From the NCBI RefSeq assembly GCF_013213835.1, contig NZ_JABSSU010000003.1:301796-365795 (forward strand): 64,000 nt of DNA. Reading direction: 5' to 3'. Every line of letters starts with the position of its first letter. Positions within the stretch are counted from its first letter, which is position 1. Of the stretch, positions 17,689 through 26,072 are shown in pieces. A program made the translations under genes and the position numbers. Below the pieces are notes generated by a model, which saw nothing but the letters and a program-made list of their open reading frames with translations, was not told where the DNA came from and ran no database searches. This DNA is from Winogradskyella sp. Lineage in GTDB: Bacteria; Bacteroidota; Bacteroidia; Flavobacteriales; Flavobacteriaceae.

Positions 17689-19044
17689 GTGACTTTTCAA
17701 GATTTAAATTTAAATACACCTCTTAACAATGCCATTGAGGATTTAGGGTTTGTTAATCCTACGCCAATACAAGCAAAAGCTTTTAATGTTGTGGCATCTG
17801 GTAAAGATATGGTTGGCATTGCGCAAACTGGCACAGGTAAAACCTTTGCTTATATGTTGCCTATTCTACGTCATTTAAAATATTCTAGACAAGAAAATCC
17901 TAGAGTTTTAGTGCTGGTGCCAACGCGAGAGCTTGTGGTACAAGTGGTGAATGAAATTGAAAAGTTATCTAAATACATCAACAATCGTGTGTTAGGTGTT
18001 TATGGCGGCACAAATATTAATACCCAAAAGCAAGCTATTGCTCAAGGACAAGATATTATTGTAGCTACTCCTGGGCGATTATACGATTTGGCTGTGAGTA
18101 GAGTATTGCAATTAAAATCTATTCAAAAGTTAGTCATTGATGAAGTTGATGTAATGTTAGACTTAGGGTTTAGACATCAGTTAATGAATATTTTTGATAT
18201 TCTACCAGAGCGAAGACAAAACATTATGTTTTCGGCAACGATGACAAAAGATGTAGATGAGTTGATTTCGGACTTCTTTATTAATCCAAATAAAATATCA
18301 ATTGCAGTTTCTGGTACACCTTTAGAGAATATTAGTCAAGAGCGTTATGATGTTCCTAATTTTTATACCAAAGTCAATTTATTAGAGCATTTACTTAGAG
18401 ATGATGAAACATTTTCTAGAGTGCTCATTTTTGTGGCTTACAAGAAGATGGCTGACCGTCTTTTTGATAAGTTAGAAGAATTATTTCCTGGTCAATCTTG
18501 CGTAATTCATTCTAATAAAACACAAAATTATAGACTGCGCAGCATTGAGCAATTTAGCGATGGTGAACACAGGCTTTTGGTCGCTACAGATGTTATGGCT
18601 AGAGGTTTAGATATTGATGACGTTACACACGTTATTAATTTTGATACACCTGATTATCCTGAAAACTATATGCACAGAATTGGTAGGACTGGTCGTGCAG
18701 AAAAGAAAGGGCACGCTTTATTGTTTTCTACTGAAAAAGAACAAGAAGCAAGAGAAGATTTGGAATCATTAATGCAAATGCAGATTCCTTTAGTTGAATT
18801 CCCAGAAGAGGTTATCATTTCTACTGAACTTATTGAAGAAGAGCGTCCACAAATCAAAGAACGTAACAATCCAACAAAAAGACGTACTGAAGACATTCCG
18901 GGACCTGCTTTTCACGAAAAGAAAGAGAAGAATAAAAAGGTAAACTTAGGTGGTTCATATAGACGCGAAATGGCTAAAAAGTATAAGAAGCCCAAAACTA
19001 GAGGAGATAAAAATGCAAATAAGCGCAATAAAAGACGTCGATAA
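17689..19044 (+). CDS. DEAD-box RNA helicase (RhlE-like)
   Basis: The 451-residue protein has all DEAD-box helicase motifs: Q motif (GFVNPTPIQAKA), motif I AQTGTGKT, Ia PTRELVVQV, GG, TPGRL, motif II as DEVD (VIDEVDVMLDLGF), SAT motif III (FSATMT), and domain 2 with ARGLDIDDVTHVINFD and HRIGRTGRA. The C-terminus is a long Lys/Arg-rich tail typical of RNA-binding extensions. Such proteins remodel RNA in ribosome assembly, decay or cold adaptation. The best start is GTG at 17689, giving MTFQDLNLNTPL, the usual N-terminus; an in-frame TTG at 17680 is the alternative. A bidirectional terminator follows. Confidence 0.92.
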   Translation: MTFQDLNLNTPLNNAIEDLGFVNPTPIQAKAFNVVASGKDMVGIAQTGTGKTFAYMLPILRHLKYSRQENPRVLVLVPTRELVVQVVNEIEKLSKYINNRVLGVYGGTNINTQKQAIAQGQDIIVATPGRLYDLAVSRVLQLKSIQKLVIDEVDVMLDLGFRHQLMNIFDILPERRQNIMFSATMTKDVDELISDFFINPNKISIAVSGTPLENISQERYDVPNFYTKVNLLEHLLRDDETFSRVLIFVAYKKMADRLFDKLEELFPGQSCVIHSNKTQNYRLRSIEQFSDGEHRLLVATDVMARGLDIDDVTHVINFDTPDYPENYMHRIGRTGRAEKKGHALLFSTEKEQEAREDLESLMQMQIPLVEFPEEVIISTELIEEERPQIKERNNPTKRRTEDIPGPAFHEKKEKNKKVNLGGSYRREMAKKYKKPKTRGDKNANKRNKRRR

Positions 19045-19050
19045 AAAAAA

Positions 19051-19078
19051 CTCGTCAAAATTTGACGAGGTTTTTTTG
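19051..19078. terminator. Bidirectional intrinsic terminator
   Basis: CTCGTCAAAATTTGACGAG forms a hairpin preceded by eight A and followed by a T-run, so it can end the helicase transcript (+) and the MscS-like gene transcript (-). Confidence 0.85.
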
Positions 19079-19106
19079 TATAATTAAGTAAGTTGTAAGT
19101 ATAATT

Positions 19107-19934
19107 TTAATCTCTAAGTTTAATCTGGTTTTCCATAATATCCTCTATGGGTACGATAAGTTTTCCGTTTTCACCTTTTAAAACTAGAGAAATACTTCTC
19201 ACCTCTTCAACCGCATAATGTTTTTCATTGAAGATAATTTTTTGACCTACTTCAAACATTTTACGTGCATAAAATGTTTGTAACAATTTAGCCACTACAT
19301 CTTTTGCACCAATACCAAAGGCAATGGAAAAGGCCAACAAAAATGCAGCCAGTATCATTGTTATGTTACTTGTTATTATTGTAGTATCAATTCCTGCCTG
19401 GTTTAATGCAGTAATAGAGATGAATATAAAGATGAGAAAGAATACAACCTGACTAATTATCTTTCCGCCTGATAAATCCATAGACTCAAAGAAAGACTTC
19501 AATCCTTTCTTAACGAAGTTTGCAAATAATAAACCAAGAATAAAAATGGTTAGTGCAGCAAATAATTGTGGTAAATAAGATAAAAGCTCACTTATTTGTT
19601 TAGAAATGATTTCTAACCCTAATATATCAGAAATCATAATAATGATAATGATATACATTACCCATTTCACAAACTTTGACACAATTTTAATTGTATCGAA
19701 ACTAAGTCGCTTTCCTTCTACTATCTCGATATCATTCAACTTATCATCTAACTTATTCGCCTTAGCCAATTTTAATAATCTTCTGACACCTTTAACTACT
19801 AACTTTGTCACTAACCATCCAACAATAAGCAACACTAAAGCTCCTAAAAGTTTTAATCCTATAGCCGTAAATTGTGGCCACATATCTGATAAAGACTGTA
19901 AAGCAGTGTCTTTAAAACTTGTTATTTTTTCCAT
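19107..19934 (-). CDS. MscS-like mechanosensitive channel (TM_helix repeat type)
   Basis: The 275-residue protein has an N-terminal helix (GLKLLGALVLLIVGWLVTKLV), further hydrophobic segments near 90-108, 120-140, 160-178 and 185-205, and a C-terminal small beta region (VGQKIIFNEKHYAVEEVRSISLVL, then LIVPIEDIMENQI). The last helix (FLLAFSIAFGIGAKDVVAKLL) resembles the pore-lining TM3 of MscS. The cytoplasmic vestibule is much shorter than in E. coli MscS. It likely relieves osmotic stress or forms a small conductance. It follows a 59-aa gene (16-base gap) and an ECF sigma factor, suggesting shared regulation under envelope or osmotic stress. Confidence 0.82.
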   Translation of the reverse strand: MEKITSFKDTALQSLSDMWPQFTAIGLKLLGALVLLIVGWLVTKLVVKGVRRLLKLAKANKLDDKLNDIEIVEGKRLSFDTIKIVSKFVKWVMYIIIIIMISDILGLEIISKQISELLSYLPQLFAALTIFILGLLFANFVKKGLKSFFESMDLSGGKIISQVVFFLIFIFISITALNQAGIDTTIITSNITMILAAFLLAFSIAFGIGAKDVVAKLLQTFYARKMFEVGQKIIFNEKHYAVEEVRSISLVLKGENGKLIVPIEDIMENQIKLRD

Positions 19935-19950
19935 TTTTAGTTCGGGATTA

Positions 19951-20130
19951 CTATTTATTTTTCTCTCTATTTCTTGTTACACTATCTATAACATGTCCGA
20001 GATTATACGAAAACAGCTCGGCCAACTCCATAAACAGCTTAGCCATAGCAATATCGTGCATGACTTTACCTTTGAGTTCTGGCGGAACTTCTTTTAAAGG
20101 CTGGTTTAATTGTTTAAATGGATTCTCCAT
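19951..20130 (-). CDS. 59-aa conserved-looking small protein between ECF sigma factor and MscS-like gene
   Basis: A short frame runs from ATG (CAT at 20128-20130) to TAG (19951-19953) and overlaps the end of the sigma factor gene by 17 bases, a layout typical of translational coupling. The protein begins MENPFKQLNQPLKEVPPELK and continues with a predicted amphipathic helix (KVMHDIAMAKLFMELAELF), ending in a basic tail (TRNREKNK). It has no clear membrane helix. I know no named domain. Its position directly after an ECF sigma gene invites the idea of a sigma-factor partner or anti-sigma-like protein, but it lacks a recognisable zinc-binding anti-sigma motif. Confidence 0.75.
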   Translation of the reverse strand: MENPFKQLNQPLKEVPPELKGKVMHDIAMAKLFMELAELFSYNLGHVIDSVTRNREKNK

Positions 20131-20704
20131 GTTTTGTATACTCGTTATACTTTCTTATTAATTTCTCTTTGGCTCGTTTTAAGCGCATTTTTACAGCGCT
20201 TTCGCCAATATCTAAAGCCTGAAACAACTCTTTAATAGATAAATTATCTTGATACTTTAGTAATATGATCATTTTATCATCTGGCGAAATTAGGTCCATT
20301 ACCTTTTGGAGTTTCTCAACACGCATGTTTTGAAACGCCTTGGTAGAATCTAAATCTTCTTCACCAATATTTTCAATACTATCTGAACTAACAGATTTTT
20401 TCTCAATCTTTTTTGCGGTATTTCTTGTGACGTAATTTACACAGTGATTATATGTAAATGAATATAGCCAAGTTGAAAATTTTGATTTTCCTTTAAAACT
20501 GCTAAGCTTCACAAAAACTCTTAAAAAAACATCCTGCGTAAGATCTTTTGCCTCATCAACACTATTGGCAAAGCCATTGCATTTGTTATAGACCATTGTC
20601 GCATGCCTATCGTACAAAACCTCAAACAATAAAGTGTCATTGGTTTTAATGATAGCCTCCACAAGTGCTTCATCTGATACCTTATGAGCAGCGTCTAAAG
20701 TCAA
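20114..20704 (-). CDS. ECF-type RNA polymerase sigma factor
   Basis: This 196-residue protein shows sigma-70 region 2 (LLFEVLYDRHATMVYNKCNG, AKDLTQDVFLRVFVKLSSF, the FSTWLYSFTYNHCVNYV block) and region 4 (SPDDKMIILLKYQDNLSIKELFQALDIGESAVKMRLKRAKEKLIRKY), with an acidic linker between them. It has no region 1 or 3, so it is an extracytoplasmic-function sigma factor directing RNA polymerase to a small regulon. No classical transmembrane anti-sigma gene follows. Instead a 59-aa frame overlaps its 3' end and an MscS-like channel comes next. Confidence 0.92.
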   Translation of the reverse strand: MTLDAAHKVSDEALVEAIIKTNDTLLFEVLYDRHATMVYNKCNGFANSVDEAKDLTQDVFLRVFVKLSSFKGKSKFSTWLYSFTYNHCVNYVTRNTAKKIEKKSVSSDSIENIGEEDLDSTKAFQNMRVEKLQKVMDLISPDDKMIILLKYQDNLSIKELFQALDIGESAVKMRLKRAKEKLIRKYNEYTKHGESI

Positions 20705-20768
20705 ATTTGGTCGGTTGTTTTTTTGATGGTTATAGTTTTATGACACACTCATTTCTTAAATGTCACAT

Positions 20769-21173
20769 TTAATTCTTTAATTTTTCTTCAATATCATTTA
20801 AATGATGACCTAATGCTTGCACAGAAATGTGAATTTCTTTAATTAAGATGGCTAAAGAGAGTATTAAAAGTAGTAAAGCCAATCCAAACACCCAGACCGC
20901 TATAATATCATATTCTATATAAATAAGAAACATGGTTAATACACAAAGTAATAAACTAGATATACCAAAAATTTGCATCCAACGCGTCAAATTAAGACGT
21001 AATTTTAAGTTATTTATTTGACGTTTAAGAGCATATTCTTGCTTCTCCAAATACTTATCGCTTAGATTTCTTATAACAGCTGCATATGCCAAAAACCTAT
21101 TTGTATAGGCTAGCATAATTAAAGAAATAGCAGAAAATAATAATGCTGGTGTCGTTAAGGTAAGTTGTTGCAT
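20769..21173 (-). CDS. DUF2721 membrane protein
   Basis: The 134-residue protein has an N-terminal hydrophobic segment (ALLFSAISLIMLAYTNRFLAY), a charged central stretch (IRNLSDKYLEKQEYALKRQINNLKLRL), two more helices (about 70-88 and 90-111), and a short amphipathic tail. This is the DUF2721 pattern, where the charged RN-L-Y block and QI--L--R motif are conserved. The function is unknown. It is 64 bases upstream of the sigma factor gene on the same strand and may or may not be cotranscribed. Confidence 0.8.
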   Translation of the reverse strand: MQQLTLTTPALLFSAISLIMLAYTNRFLAYAAVIRNLSDKYLEKQEYALKRQINNLKLRLNLTRWMQIFGISSLLLCVLTMFLIYIEYDIIAVWVFGLALLLLILSLAILIKEIHISVQALGHHLNDIEEKLKN

Positions 21174-21217
21174 AAAAACATTTTAACAAATGTAAATAAT
21201 TACCTATTAACAAAAAA

Positions 21218-21237
21218 AGCGAACTTTTAAGTTCGCT
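21218..21237 (-). terminator. Intrinsic terminator after the serine hydrolase gene
   Basis: AGCGAACTTTTAAGTTCGCT is a 9-bp-stem hairpin. On the - strand it is followed by seven T, so it ends the transcript of the gene at 21270-22328. Confidence 0.85.
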
Positions 21238-21269
21238 AAATTTCAATATGTAACACTAACCTCTATCTT

Positions 21270-22328
21270 CTAATTAAACGTTGGTATTTCAATAGGCTGA
21301 CCGCTTAAAACTTTAAAAGCAGATAGCATAATGTTCACTTTACTATAATCTAGACCATTGGCGGTTAAAGCTATGGTTATATTATATGCTGGTACATGCA
21401 CCAACATGGATTGAAATCCATCTATTCCTCCTTCACTAGCATAGATATCCACACCATTAGTTTTTGCATAAAACAACCCATGACATGTTTCACCATCATT
21501 AGTTTTCTTCATAAGTTCTAAACTCTTATCTGATATTAACTTTCCTGAAAAAAGTGCATTCATAAATTGAGTTAAATCTGAAGATGAAGATACTATTGCT
21601 CCAGCTCCACCAGGATTTGACATATCTGTTTCTTGTTGCTTTCGCCATTGACCTTCTACATTGATATACGAATGACTTTCACTAGACCGTAAACCTATTT
21701 TATTTCCAACATAAGTGTTTTTTAGATTTATCCTATCAATGATTCGGGTTTTTAGTGATTCAGCATATAATGATTTATCAATCGCTTCAATAATATAACC
21801 TAAAAGTATATAATTTGTATTACTGTAAGCTGTCGTTGTACCTGGATTAAAGTCTAATTCATAAGATTTAATGCGATCTAACATTATTTTCTGTGAAGAC
21901 TCTTTTATCATCCAATCTTCAAAATTTTTATCATTTGTAATATTAAATAAACCTGAACTATGGTTTAAAAGATGACCTACAGTTATCTCTGATGCTTTAT
22001 TAATTTCAGGAAAATATAATGATATTGGTGTATTGAGTTTTATTTTACCTTCATCTATTAGTTGAAAAATCATTACAGCTGTAAATGATTTGGTCACAGA
22101 ACCTATTCTAAACTTTGTATCTGAAGTATTATAAATTTTACTTTCAAAATCTGCATTACCTAAGGCTTTGTTATAGATCTCAACATTATCCTTAGTAATA
22201 GTCATAGTTGCCATGAGTTTATCATTATTTTCTAAAACTTCTAAAAATTCATCGAGATGTTTTAAATCTTGAGCATTTAAATTTAGTGTGTTGACGATCA
22301 TTACGACAACAATGAGTAATCGTTTCAT
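21270..22328 (-). CDS. Serine hydrolase, beta-lactamase class C / PBP4*-like family
   Basis: The 352-residue protein has a Sec signal (MKRLLIVVVMIVNTLNLNAQ) and a class C beta-lactamase-like domain. The SxxK motif is S77-V-T-K80 (RIGSVTKSF), the second motif is Y168-S-N170 (TAYSNTNYILLGY), and a late block EGGIDGFQSML replaces the usual KTG-type HTG/KTG motif. Such exported enzymes act as peptidases, esterases or D-Ala carboxypeptidases; true beta-lactamase activity is unlikely. The GHLLNHSSGLFNI block is characteristic of the family. It is transcribed alone, ending at the hairpin just downstream. Confidence 0.9.
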   Translation of the reverse strand: MKRLLIVVVMIVNTLNLNAQDLKHLDEFLEVLENNDKLMATMTITKDNVEIYNKALGNADFESKIYNTSDTKFRIGSVTKSFTAVMIFQLIDEGKIKLNTPISLYFPEINKASEITVGHLLNHSSGLFNITNDKNFEDWMIKESSQKIMLDRIKSYELDFNPGTTTAYSNTNYILLGYIIEAIDKSLYAESLKTRIIDRINLKNTYVGNKIGLRSSESHSYINVEGQWRKQQETDMSNPGGAGAIVSSSSDLTQFMNALFSGKLISDKSLELMKKTNDGETCHGLFYAKTNGVDIYASEGGIDGFQSMLVHVPAYNITIALTANGLDYSKVNIMLSAFKVLSGQPIEIPTFN

Positions 22329-22395
22329 ATGTTATTTTTTAAATTAATTAGGTAGCTTATCTCTTAATAATCAATTATTTAAGAGAGTATGTTTC

Positions 22396-23070
22396 TTAGT
22401 TATTTAACTCTAAATCCCCTGGAATTTCTGGTATGTAAGCGACATCTACATCTATTTCTTTTCCATAGTTTACAACTATGGAACATAAAACTGAAACAGG
22501 TTGTCCGTTATGTATAGCTGGTTTCATGACTGGTATCCTTCTAAGTGTTCTTAAGATTTCTGCCTGAATAGTGACTTCAGAATTTCTAACTTTTAAACCC
22601 GTTACGTTTCCGGTTTCGTCTATTATAAAAAAGGCATCAACGGTTTTTTGTTCTTTAAGATTTAAATATTTAGACAGACTTATATTAAACTCTTGTTCTA
22701 TAAATGTTGAAATTTTGTCATTAAAGCAGGTTTCTGTTTCTTCTTTAGAAAGTGCCTCACAACCTTTGCATACAGGTACAAATTCAACATCTTTTAATAC
22801 CATTCTTTCATTAGAATCGTAATTTGCTAAACCATCATTATGCGATATAATGCTGCACAAACTTAATAATGCTTGCTCTTCTTCTTTCGCAATGTCTCCT
22901 TGTGCCATTAACTGTTCTTGCACAGCATTAACTTTTATTATTAAGTTACTTTCTGTAAGACTTGAAGGTTTTGGCGCTTCATTACAAGAAAAACATAATA
23001 AACCTAAAAAAATGACTAATAGCAATACTAAAGGTTGTAACCCTATTTTCTCTTTTATATAATAGATCAT
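22396..23070 (-). CDS. TonB C-terminal-domain lipoprotein
   Basis: I start this protein at the ATG at 23070, five bases after the ExbB-like gene, rather than at an ATG at 23097 that would overlap it. The N-terminus is then a lipoprotein signal (PLVLLLVIFLGLLCFSC). The middle has a Cys-rich block (FVPVCKGCEALSKEETETC) common in Bacteroidota TonB-type proteins. The C-terminal 70 residues are a TonB_C-like domain (AFFIIDETGNVTGLKV, RTLRRIPVMKPAIHNGQPV). Unlike true TonB it would be lipid-anchored and lacks a Pro-rich spacer, so it may be an envelope adaptor rather than an energy transducer. Confidence 0.75.
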   Translation of the reverse strand: MIYYIKEKIGLQPLVLLLVIFLGLLCFSCNEAPKPSSLTESNLIIKVNAVQEQLMAQGDIAKEEEQALLSLCSIISHNDGLANYDSNERMVLKDVEFVPVCKGCEALSKEETETCFNDKISTFIEQEFNISLSKYLNLKEQKTVDAFFIIDETGNVTGLKVRNSEVTIQAEILRTLRRIPVMKPAIHNGQPVSVLCSIVVNYGKEIDVDVAYIPEIPGDLELNN

Positions 23071-23075
23071 AAGTC

Positions 23076-23453
23076 TTAGCTTTTTGGCTGTGTCCACTTA
23101 TAAATTAATATACCAATGCGCGCTAACGCTATTGAAAATAAACCAAATGTAATAGTAAGCAAAGATACTTTCAGGCTAGCAGAAAAGATAGATGGTTCTA
23201 CATCTCCTAAAGCTTCAACCATATCGAATAAATTGATAATTCCCAGCATAGAACACAAACAGCCAATGACTAAAGCTATAATACTAGTCTCGTTCGCCAA
23301 ACTAATCATTTTTTTTGCGTCATCTTTATTTTTATTTCGCTTTACAAATGCCATAATAACAAAGAATAGCGATAGTAAAAAAGCAATTAAAATAAAGTAC
23401 ATTCCTGTGCCGCCTTCTTGTAATAAACGTGCAAATAATAATTGATTAAACAT
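23076..23453 (-). CDS. MotA/TolQ/ExbB-like small membrane protein
   Basis: The 125-residue protein has three hydrophobic helices (about 17-38, 52-75 and 92-115). The first follows a short GGTGMYFILIAF segment, and the second and third contain GCLCSMLGIINLFDMVEAL and KVSLLTITFGLFSIALARIGILIY, which resemble the two pore helices of the MotA/TolQ/ExbB proton channel family. It is much shorter than ExbB (about 230 aa) because the cytoplasmic loop is reduced. The next gene encodes a TonB_C lipoprotein, so the two probably work together at the cell envelope. Confidence 0.75.
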   Translation of the reverse strand: MFNQLLFARLLQEGGTGMYFILIAFLLSLFFVIMAFVKRNKNKDDAKKMISLANETSIIALVIGCLCSMLGIINLFDMVEALGDVEPSIFSASLKVSLLTITFGLFSIALARIGILIYKWTQPKS

Positions 23454-23647
23454 AGATATTAATGTTTTTAATTAAACTTGAGACAAACATAACTCACACT
23501 TTAGATAAAAAATTAGTAATGCGATAGATTACTATTTTAAGTAAGGTTTTAACCTATCTGCTAAAACCTTTGCTAAATTCGTCATTCGTCTACAAACTCA
23601 AAATAAAAAAGAAAAATAAGTTATCATTGTATTAGTATTACATTAAT

Positions 23648-24706
23648 ATGGTATTAAAAAAACTAAAACATGCTTTAGCTCATTTACTTTTTTGGGTAGC
23701 TGTACTATTTCTTTTCACTTCCGTTTTTAGTGTAGATAGTGCAATTAATATTAATGTGCTATACTTTTCTATCTTTTTAATGCCAGTAACAATAGCTACT
23801 ACTTATGTTAGCGTATATAAGTTAATACCAGAATACTTAGTCACTAAGAATTATTATAAGTTTACGCTATACAGCGTTTATACTTTTGTTATTTCTGTAT
23901 TCGGAATAGTATTTTCAATCTTTTACGCATTAGCTTACCTAACTAATTTTGAGTTTAGCAACATTACATCTATTAGTAAAAGTGCTCTTTTTATTATTAC
24001 TTGTGTATACTTGGTAGTTGTTGTAGTTAGCGCCTTTAAACTCTTGCAGCTTAATCTTAAACAATCTAAAAACAATGCTGCTTTAGAAACCAAAATCCTT
24101 GAAACTCAATTAAAACTTAAGGAACAAGAATTGAATTACTTAAAAATGCAGATTCATCCGCATTTTTTGTTTAATACGCTAAATACGTTATATGGCTTTG
24201 CCTTAAAAAAGGCTGAAGAAACACCAGATATGATTTTAAAATTATCTAATCTTTTAGATTATTTATTATATCAAGTTGATAAACCTTTTGTGAGCTTAAA
24301 TGATGAAATTAATCATATAGAAGATTATATAAGCTTAGAGAAAATTAGATTTAATGATACTTTAAATGTAAGTCTTCAAAAATCTATAAATTCAAAACAT
24401 ATAGAAGTTGCACCAATGCTTCTGATTCCTTTTGTTGAAAACAGTTTTAAACATGGTGCCATTAAAAATGGTATTTTAGATATTAATATCTCTATAGAAG
24501 CAAATACTTCTGAAGTGATTTTCAAAATAAAAAATAGCAGCACAACAGAAGCGATTAAAATGAACGGCATCGGTTTAGAGAATATTAAAAAACGTTTAGA
24601 ATTGGCATATCCTAACCAACACCAACTAACGATTAACAATACAGAAACGAATTTCACGGTTTTACTTATCTTAAATTTAAAATCTAAACCAGCAAATGTC
24701 CAATAA
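23648..24706 (+). CDS. LytS-type (His_kinase family) sensor kinase, first pair
   Basis: The 352-residue protein has four transmembrane helices (about 10-28, 36-57, 72-98 and 112-133), a coiled coil (LETKILETQLKLKEQELNYL), the His_kinase motif MQIHPHFLFNTLNTLYG with phospho-His near 172, and a HATPase domain (LLIPFVENSFKHG, GIGLENIKKRLELAYP). There is no separate sensory domain beyond the membrane helices. The gene overlaps its response regulator by 11 bases, so the pair forms one unit. The ligand is unknown. Confidence 0.92.
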   Translation: MVLKKLKHALAHLLFWVAVLFLFTSVFSVDSAININVLYFSIFLMPVTIATTYVSVYKLIPEYLVTKNYYKFTLYSVYTFVISVFGIVFSIFYALAYLTNFEFSNITSISKSALFIITCVYLVVVVVSAFKLLQLNLKQSKNNAALETKILETQLKLKEQELNYLKMQIHPHFLFNTLNTLYGFALKKAEETPDMILKLSNLLDYLLYQVDKPFVSLNDEINHIEDYISLEKIRFNDTLNVSLQKSINSKHIEVAPMLLIPFVENSFKHGAIKNGILDINISIEANTSEVIFKIKNSSTTEAIKMNGIGLENIKKRLELAYPNQHQLTINNTETNFTVLLILNLKSKPANVQ

Positions 24707-25421
24707 AGTAACTTGTATTATTGTAGATGATGAATCTGTTGCTCGTGATATTATTGCGTCGCATATCTCTAAAATAAGTGCATTAGAACTCGTTGCTACA
24801 TGCAAAAATGCGATTGAGGCTTTTAATTACATCAATAACCATAAAGTAGACTTAATTTTTTTAGATATTAATATGCCTGAAATTTCAGGAATTGCTTTCG
24901 CAAAATCTATTAATACAAACATCAAAGTGATTTTTACAACTGCTTACAGAGACTACGCTGTTGAAGGTTTTGATTTACAAGCTGTTGACTATTTATTAAA
25001 ACCTATTTCTTTTGAACGTTTATTTAAAGCTGTAAATAGATATTTTGAGATAAACACTTCTAAGGTTATTGAAATAGCTTCAAGTAATGATACAAATGAT
25101 TTCATATTTGTAAGGTCTAACCGTAGAATGGTAAAAATTGAATTTACTACTATACTATACGTTGAGAGTTTTAGTGACTATATTAAAATTCATATCAAAA
25201 ATCAGAGTTCTGAAAGTGAAACTATCGTTACACGCGAAACTATTAGCGCCATTGAAGCTAAACTACCTCAACATCAGTTTTTAAGGATACATCGTTCTTT
25301 TATTATAAACCTTTCTAGAATTGAATCGTTTACTAACGAAGAGGTTACAATTCATCGAAATGCGTTACCAATTAGTCGAAGTTACAAGAAGGAAGTTTTA
25401 AATCACCTAGAAAAATATTAA
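24696..25421 (+). CDS. LytTR-type response regulator, first pair
   Basis: The 241-residue protein has an N-terminal receiver domain (CIIVDDESVARD, phospho-acceptor in LIFLDINMPE near D57, FTTAYRDYAVEGF, Lys in LLKPISF) and a C-terminal LytTR DNA-binding domain (FIFVRSNRRMVKIEF, ILYVESFSDYIKIH, FLRIHRSFIINLSRIESF). LytTR regulators bind direct repeats upstream of their targets. Its partner is the overlapping LytS-type kinase. Targets cannot be told from the window; the gene that follows is a candidate by position. Confidence 0.93.
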   Translation: MSNKVTCIIVDDESVARDIIASHISKISALELVATCKNAIEAFNYINNHKVDLIFLDINMPEISGIAFAKSINTNIKVIFTTAYRDYAVEGFDLQAVDYLLKPISFERLFKAVNRYFEINTSKVIEIASSNDTNDFIFVRSNRRMVKIEFTTILYVESFSDYIKIHIKNQSSESETIVTRETISAIEAKLPQHQFLRIHRSFIINLSRIESFTNEEVTIHRNALPISRSYKKEVLNHLEKY

Positions 25422-25481
25422 ATTTAGGTAAATAAAAACCCAAATTGCACGTTACAATAGCACGGCTACTGACCTACTTTG

Positions 25482-26072
25482 ATGAACAACTATCTACATA
25501 ATAGAATTCCGAATTTAAAACCGTTTAATTATGAGCGTCATTATGAGTCGCTTTTCATAAATCAACGCTGGGTTCTAGTCAATGGCATTTCTAAGAAAAA
25601 GTCTATATATACTTTCAAAGAAGATAATATCTTAGAAATATCTCGTAAAAATGAAACTATAAGAACATCTTGGTCGGTTGATATTCTTAATGTCTTCTCT
25701 ATTGAAACTGAAGATGGTCTAATCACTGTTAAAGCCTATTTTAAGGACGATGACATATTGGTTCTTGATAATGAAGGTAAAGAAGAGTTTGCTCTTTATA
25801 TTAATACAACTAACTATGATGAGGAATTGAATTCTGTGGAAGACATTCAAGCATTTTTAAAAGAAAAATACAAGAAGAAAGTTTCAAATACCATTTATGA
25901 CCATAAGTTCTATTACATTTCAAAATCTAAAGAATATGGTCCTTTCACGACCGAAGAATTAACTAACAAAGTTAAAAACGAAGAAATTAGTGCGTACTGT
26001 TTTGTAAGAGATATTAATGAAGATGATTACTCAAAACGTATGCGTATTGCAGATTTGATGCAAGAGTTATGA
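25482..26072 (+). CDS. Protein with C-terminal GYF_2-like domain
   Basis: The best start is the ATG at 25482, giving a 196-residue protein without signal or membrane segment. Residues 1-120 appear beta-rich (LFINQRWVLVNGISKKKSIYTF, then KAYFKDDDILVLDNEG) and I do not recognise them. Residues 140-185 (KFYYISKSKEYGPFTTEELTNK, then AYCFVRDIN) match the GYF_2/DUF4339 pattern, a small fold thought to bind peptides. It is 60 bases downstream of a LytTR regulator and converges with a TPR gene, overlapping it by six bases. Confidence 0.7.
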   Translation: MNNYLHNRIPNLKPFNYERHYESLFINQRWVLVNGISKKKSIYTFKEDNILEISRKNETIRTSWSVDILNVFSIETEDGLITVKAYFKDDDILVLDNEGKEEFALYINTTNYDEELNSVEDIQAFLKEKYKKKVSNTIYDHKFYYISKSKEYGPFTTEELTNKVKNEEISAYCFVRDINEDDYSKRMRIADLMQEL

